Shown: positions 58,625 through 64,000 of the stretch, in pieces
How the letters are laid out: each line of letters opens with the position of its first letter
Position numbering within the stretch: the first letter of the stretch is position 1
Source: Hydrangea macrophylla
Taxonomy: Eukaryota; Streptophyta; Magnoliopsida; Cornales; Hydrangeaceae
Length of the DNA: 64,000 bases
Assembly: GCA_033977485.1 (NCBI GenBank)
Contig: CM066993.1
Span: forward strand, 68,488,864-68,552,863
Reading direction: 5' to 3'
Position numbers and translations under genes: made by a program
Notes under the pieces: model-generated
Database searches by the model: none
The model's input: the letters and a program-made list of their open reading frames with translations, nothing else
What the model was told of the DNA's origin: nothing

Positions 58625-58794
58625 TAAAAGAACATCTATTAAACACTCAAATATACATAAAGTATTCAGCATCAAAAAAAATATACATAAAGTATTCGCA
58701 TAGAAAGCTTTAATAGTGTCTATAAACTCTTACCCAAATAAAAGAACATCTATTAAACACTCAAATATACATAAAGTATTCAACATCAAAAAAT
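58625..58794. repeat. 113-bp tandem duplication
   Basis: ATAAAAGAACATCTATTAAA followed by CACTCAAATATACATAAAGT occurs at 58625 and again at 58738 with minimal change. Confidence 0.85.
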
Positions 58795-59721
58795 ATACAG
58801 AGAATTGTATTTTGATGGGCCAAAATGATATTTTGGCCTCTTGAATAGTGTCTATAACATTGTTTATCACAAGTATACTCTAACAACGAATTGTAAAATG
58901 AGTTGAAATTTTAATAATTTTGTTACATTGATCCATTAATAGTTGGGAGTCCAATAGTCATGTTTTTTCCTCCAAATTTTACAACCTCTCTCTCTTCCAT
59001 TTGGTTATTCACTTCGGCAATTGAGTGTAAATTTGAAGAAATTCTTTTAAAAAACTATGGGAAAGCAAAGAATCGATTTTCTAACTCATTAGTGAACTGG
59101 TTATTGGTCTACAAAGTATTTGGTTATTGCAAATTTGTTGCATAGGATTTCGTATTTGAATTAATAACTCTCTTAAAACTTATTCTTATTTAAAGTAGCA
59201 TAACCTTGGTTTGCACAAAAACCAGATAAAAAGTAAGACTCAGTGGCTGTTTGGAAAGAAAAGAACCGATTTTGTAGTTCATAAGTGAATCGATTCTATA
59301 TATTCACGTGTTTGGTGAGAATCAATTTCTTGCATAGTAGATTGTGCCTACCCTAATAACTCTCTTAAAACAGTTTCCTTGTCAACCCAACATAACCTTG
59401 GTTCTCACAAGGGCCAGGAAAAAAAAAATTTAACATCCCCTTACCAACTCCTACTCTGTTTCATGCACTCCTACGTCGACTTTGCCCTATCTAATGAGAT
59501 ATACAAACTCTTACTCCGACTCCTAATGGTTTCAAATCCAACTTGCCCTGCCCCAACTAAGTGAAAACAATCCAATCTTGATAGTGATCTGCAATACAAC
59601 TTAAGAGAAAGATCATAAATGTCCTTTAACACTAATATCAAGAGTCTAATATCAAAGAGTCAAAAAATACAGTATTCGAAAAAAAAACATTCATCCCAAA
59701 TCCATGTATATAATCATAGTA

Positions 59722-60013
59722 CTCCCTCCGTCCCATAATAAGTGTCCACTTCTATTTTGCACATTGTTTAAGAAAGTTGTATTATTTTAGTTTTTTTGGT
59801 TCATTAAATGGCCACTTTCCAATTTTGCCCTTAGATGTGATGGGTGTTTGACTTTTTGTTTGTTTTGAGACCACAAATAAATGCTACTTTGTCTTTATTA
59901 TAAGGGTAGTTTTGGAAAGTAAGTAAAAACTATATGCCAATTTAGAAAAGTGGACACTTATTGTGGGACATCCAAAAAAGGAAATGTGGACACTTATTAT
60001 GGGACGGAGGGAG
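59722..60013. mobile_element. Stowaway MITE, 292 bp
   Basis: CTCCCTCCGTCCCATAATAA at the left and its complement TTATTATGGGACGGAGGGAG at the right. TA lies on both sides. Confidence 0.95.
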
Positions 60014-60470
60014 TACAATTTTACCAAATAAATTCCAAGGCTAATCAGAGTATATAATTCAAGTACCTAATTGGGGCAGGGCAGACTGGTTGTAAATAAT
60101 ACTCCCTCCGTCCCATAATAAGTGTCCACTTTCTTTTTGCACAATGTTTAAGAAATTGGTTCATTAAAGAGTCATTTTCCAATTTTACCCTTTGATGTGA
60201 TGGGTGTTTGACTTTTTGTTTGTTTTGGGACCACAAATAAATGCTTCCTTGTCTTTATTATAAGGGTAGTTTTGGAAAGTAAGTAAAAGTTATATGCCAA
60301 TTTAGGAAAGTGGACACTTATTGTGGGACATCCAAAAAAGGAAATGTGGACACTTATTATGGGACGGAGGGAGTATCACTTTCACCCCTACTCTTATTAT
60401 ACTCCCACAAACCCGTTCCAACAGAGTGGGACAAGGGCCCAGGCTGGATTATTTGCCATCCCTATTCGGT
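60014..60470. mobile_element. Decayed hAT-type MITE of the 20235 family, split by a Stowaway
   Basis: The right end, near 60454-60466, reads TTTGCCATCCCTA, preceded by CCCACAAACCCGTTCCAAC and ACTCTTATTATACTCC, the complement of the 20235 family. GGGGCAGGGCAG at about 60072 may belong to it or to a similar fragment at about 59430-59565. The left end is not identified. Confidence 0.45.
60102..60373. mobile_element. Stowaway MITE, 272 bp, sibling of the copy at 59722
   Basis: Ends and interior are the same as in 59722-60013, with a roughly 20-bp deletion near the left. TA lies on both sides. The two copies are only 88 bp apart in the same orientation. Confidence 0.95.
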
Positions 60471-60639
60471 AATCTCTAACACTTAAAAGGTCAATGATTT
60501 AGTTTTTTTCAATATGTTACCTAAATATCATATGGTAGAATAAAATAAATATGACATGGTATGTAGGATACATGAATGCTTTCTATAATAGCTCGAACAC
60601 ACTCCCAAGCTCGACGTGGAAGATCCATAGGGCCTCAAA

Positions 60640-61260
60640 TTAAAGACTAGTCCATGCTTTGGTCTGGTCCAGGGTGCAAGTTGGAATATAAATTTCATTT
60701 TCGATTCAAAAAAATCAATTTTGGAAAAAAAAAATAATAATTATGAATTATGAAATTCGATAATTCCGCGAAGTATCGGATTGGAATTGAAATGAATCTA
60801 GAAGTTCCGAAAATTCCGAATTTCCAATCCAAATATGCTCAAAAAGAAAATTCCGAACAATTCCCGACCTGAAATTTTTGATATTTTCCGAGATATTCCA
60901 TTTTTTTTATATTTTATATCGCTATTCAAATGTCATAATAGGACCTGGATGTAAATTTAAAATTTTTGTACTAAAATCAAATTTACAAAAAATCTGATAA
61001 TCAAATTTTGAATCAATGATATGTTGATTGTATTTTTTTTATTTCTTAATGAAAATTCCAAAATTTTCTATATTTCTGAAATTCGGAATTGGAACAAAAT
61101 ATGAAAATTTCAAAAATTCAGAATTGCCATCAGAAAGGCAATGAATGTTCCGAAAAATTCGCTCTTTTTTTTTTTTTTTTTATATATATATATATACCGA
61201 AACAACCATTTTCGATATGTTCCATCCGAAAACCAATCCTCCAATCGATGGGTACTCCTA
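60640..61260. mobile_element. Decayed TTCCGAA-family MITE
   Basis: Repeated AATTCCGAA, GAAATTCGGAAT and TTCCGAAAATTCC motifs like those of the element at 32428, but AT-decayed and without matched ends. Confidence 0.45.
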
Positions 61261-62283
61261 ATTTTATGATATTTAAAACCTTTGTCAACCCTATGTCTTA
61301 AATTCTAAACTCTAGTTATGTGTAATATCAACTCATTGTAAAACGTCTTTTGCATTTTTAAGCAATTATATAAATCAACGATTCTCACCAATAAATGAAT
61401 GGATGTTCTTGTACTCGTGTTGCATTTTTAGCAATTATATACAAATCAACTATTCTCAGCTATTTTTTATTTAATTTTTGTTCAAAGAACTATTAATTTC
61501 TCACCTATGAGTGAATGGTTATTCATGCATTCGTGTTGGTATGACCAAAATATACCAGACCTATAAAAAGCCATGACACGTGATAGTAATTCCAAATTCA
61601 AATAACGGGATTGATCCCGTAGTACACTGAGATCGTGCGCAAATCAATCTTAATCTCACTCATTAAAAAAAAAAAAAAAAATCCCCCAATGTAGGTATGA
61701 AAGACAAAACTAAATCAATTTCAATTCTCATCTCCTATGCTCCCCAACTTAATTAAGTATCAGAGAGACAATTCTGGCATGAAGCGGTAAATCAACAACA
61801 GAAGCTCAGCTGAGGGCCTGCTTATGTTGAAGACAAACTGACTATGACCTAAAATCCACAAATAATCGATTACTAGTTGTTGAACCAAACAAAACCTTAC
61901 AACTTTTGGGATCACCACATGTAGTTCTACTTGCTTTGACTTTTGAAGAGGGAAATTCCCATTTATCAAGCTTAAGAAGTGGGACACACTGAAAATGAAA
62001 ATAATTACTACCATTGTAATTGAGGAAATCATGAAGCTAATGATATGAATAATTCACCAACGAGGTTAACACAAAAGGGCTCTTAATAGATTTATTCATG
62101 CTAACTGAATCTTTGTTCTTTCCAAAATTTAACTAAAGGAAACCATTGTGTTTAAAAACATGATAACCTAGACTAAAGAACAACTGTTTTCATTAGGATA
62201 TAGAAAATAATGTCCAAAAAAATCTGGATTTGGCATAAGAATTCAAGTTTTGACCTAACTTCTAGTTAGAAAAAATCAATTAA

Positions 62284-62286
<3 letters not shown>
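61261..62286. other. AT-rich spacer, nothing recognised
   Basis: A minus-strand open frame (61760-62032) has a hydrophobic start but no recognisable family. No other signal. Confidence 0.45.

Positions 62287-62342
<56 letters not shown>
62287..62342. repeat. (AG)28 microsatellite
   Basis: An uninterrupted AG/GA run of about 56 bp. Confidence 0.95.
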
Positions 62343-62347
<5 letters not shown>

Positions 62348-62761
62348 CCCGAAATGACAATCAAATCCTATATTTTATTTAACTGAAAAACACATTATAT
62401 GAAGGTGAAACCCACCCCCCCAAGTTTAATGGTGCGTTTGAAATGACGTTTTTGAAATGCATTCTCAGGAATACAATTTTACTTTTTCAAGAAATCAAAT
62501 CATACTTGCTTTTGTTTTGTAATTGGAGATAGTGTAACATATATAGTTTGAGGATACTCACATGATTCAGCCCATAGCAACGCATTCAAAATCTAGTGAC
62601 TCACATTCCTGTAAAAATTACAATAGTTGTTAGGGAGAAATTTTAAGTAAAAATTTATTGGAAAATCACTAAAAGCATCTCTCAAGAGTTTAAGGTCCAT
62701 TTTACTTCTTAATTTTTTAAAAAGTCCCTCAAAATAAAACTCTTATGTTGGTTTGTGTATT

Positions 62762-63152
62762 CAGGGCCGGCCTTGGGTCAAAGCGGCAAAGCCGTCGCAT
62801 GGGGCCTCATATTTAGGCTTCATTTTTGGGCAAATTTTTTTTTTTAATTTCTTCCTAATTTCTATAAAACTTATCATCTTTAGGCTTATTTCCTTCTAAT
62901 TTCTTCCTAATTTTTATTAAACGTATCGTTTTTAGGCCTATTTTCTTCTAATTTCTTCCTAATTTCTACGAAACTTATCATTTTTAGGCTTACTTTCTTC
63001 TAATTTTTATGAAACTTATCATTTTTATGCCTATTTTCTTCTAATTTGTTCCTAATTTCTAAAAAATTTAGTATACAGACCTCATTTTTTAGGCCCCTTT
63101 AAAAGTTCGCTTGGGGCCTTGGCCAAATTTTAGCATCTCAGGGCCGGCCTTG
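62762..63152. mobile_element. hAT-type MITE with CAGGGCCGGCC ends, 391 bp
   Basis: CAGGGCCGGCCTTGGG at the left and, complemented, CAAGGCCGGCCCTGAG at the right. The perfect 8-bp duplication TGTGTATT lies at 62754-62761 and 63153-63160. The interior has three to four tandem units of about 55 bp (TTTCTTCCTAATTTCTAY, then ACTTATCATTTTTAGGC). Confidence 0.9.
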
Positions 63153-63284
63153 TGTGTATTAGAGATAGGGATGGACGAATATGGAAGAATGGAGCTGCCA
63201 CTCATCAAAACTCTTTGGTTATTTAATTAGCCACGGGGAACAAGTTTTTGTTTGATTGGAAGCAAACAGGGGCTTTCAGACTAA

Positions 63285-63566
63285 GGCTTAGTTTGGTCCT
63301 CACATGGTTTTTTAAAAGTAGCTTATAAAATTTATTACTAAGTTGTTTGATAATTTTGTACAATTAACACATTACTCTTAAAAAAAATCATGAAACCAAA
63401 AAGCAACCTTGAGCCTTTAAAAGCTCAATTTTAGAGCTTTTAAAAGCTCTTCCAAAAAGGCCCTAACTTCAATTTTTGCAAAGCTCATAAACTAGTTACC
63501 AAATGAATTAATATGAAATTGTACTTTAAAAAAGGAGAAACACCAAAATAGGGGTCAAACTAAGCC
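63285..63566. mobile_element. Tourist-like (PIF/Harbinger) MITE, 282 bp
   Basis: GGCTTAGTTTGGTCC at the left and, complemented, GGCTTAGTTTGACCC at the right, with TAA on both sides (63282-63284, 63567-63569). The interior has AGCTTTTAAAAGCTC palindromes. Confidence 0.85.
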
Positions 63567-63569
63567 TAA

Positions 63570-64000
63570 TTAAATGTGTTTGATTTTCAGGATAAGCAAT
63601 AAAATTGTGTTTGATTGGCACCAAAAACTATGAGTCTCCATTTTCATGTGCAACTTTGTTTGATTTATGTCTCTCTGTCACTCTCTTTTCTCTCTTCGTA
63701 ACTGATCTTTTTCAAAATATTTTTAAGTGAATTTGTCTCTGTTAGTTGAATTTTTGATTAAAAATATTAAGTAAAATTTTACTGAATTTTTCAAATTTAA
63801 AATAAAATTTCACATATTTTGCTAAATAAAATTGCAAACTTAAATGGAATGTTACGGATAGAGTTAAATAAAATTTTACTTATTTGATGGTATTAAGTTA
63901 ATTAAAAAATGTGACATATTAAGTTAAGTGAAATTTCATTTATGGTGTGTTTGATAAAATTGAAAATTAAGTGCTGAATTTAAGTATTGAAAAGTTTAAG
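63570..64000. other. AT-rich end of window
   Basis: GTGTTTGAT is repeated near 63575, 63607 and 63945, but no bounded element or gene is seen before the window ends. Confidence 0.4.

Overview
This is plant nuclear DNA, almost certainly from a eudicot. It has AT-rich spacers, GT-AG introns with T-rich 3' ends, telo-box/TATA promoters, and a dense, heavily nested population of LTR retrotransposons, hAT, PIF/Harbinger and Stowaway MITEs, Helitrons and TRIMs. The species cannot be named from the sequence. No rRNA, tRNA, CRISPR or bacterial-type operon is visible.

Only two protein-coding genes can be reconstructed with confidence. Both are on the minus strand and both needed splicing by eye. Gene A (CDS 3228 to 907, two exons, 209 aa) is a conserved plant protein of unknown function whose separate 70-nt last exon supplies a CaaX-like end (CKIM). 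It has an intron-containing leader and a TATA box near 4780. Gene B (CDS 38610 to 27277, three exons, 211 aa) is a conserved plant nuclear-type protein starting MGKKRKSLATSLDEVDRT. Homologues are often labelled 'holocarboxylase synthetase', but no catalytic domain is visible. Its middle intron is 10.3 kb and holds a complete non-autonomous LTR element, several hAT MITEs, two miniature LTR elements, a 0.55-kb tandem duplication and a near-perfect 146-nt hairpin. A decayed importin-alpha N-terminus lies at about 50.9-51.0 kb.

Layout: 0.9-4.8 kb gene A. 5.1-6.3 kb spacer with a MITE and (TG)n. 6.6-12.1 kb nested solo-LTR-like elements. 12.3-20 kb fragments of related long LTRs, a Copia 3' LTR and another LTR. 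20.1-21.3 kb a Helitron with two further elements nested in it. 22-26.2 kb MITEs. 27.1-38.9 kb gene B with its TE-filled intron and promoter. 40.8-51.4 kb a probable Helitron with captured gene pieces, opened by two perfect solo LTRs (2284 and 3166 bp, each with a 5-bp target duplication) and two MITEs. 51.9-53.1 kb a short tandem array with a period of about 178 bp. 53.6-54.9 kb a hAT MITE containing a foldback element and a complete TRIM. 56.4-64 kb more hAT, Stowaway and PIF MITEs.

The most unusual recurrent structure is not a gene. Several long LTRs each carry their own cluster of short palindromes, and several hAT-type MITEs are built almost entirely from one short motif each. Element boundaries given as exact were placed by target-site duplications read directly from the sequence.
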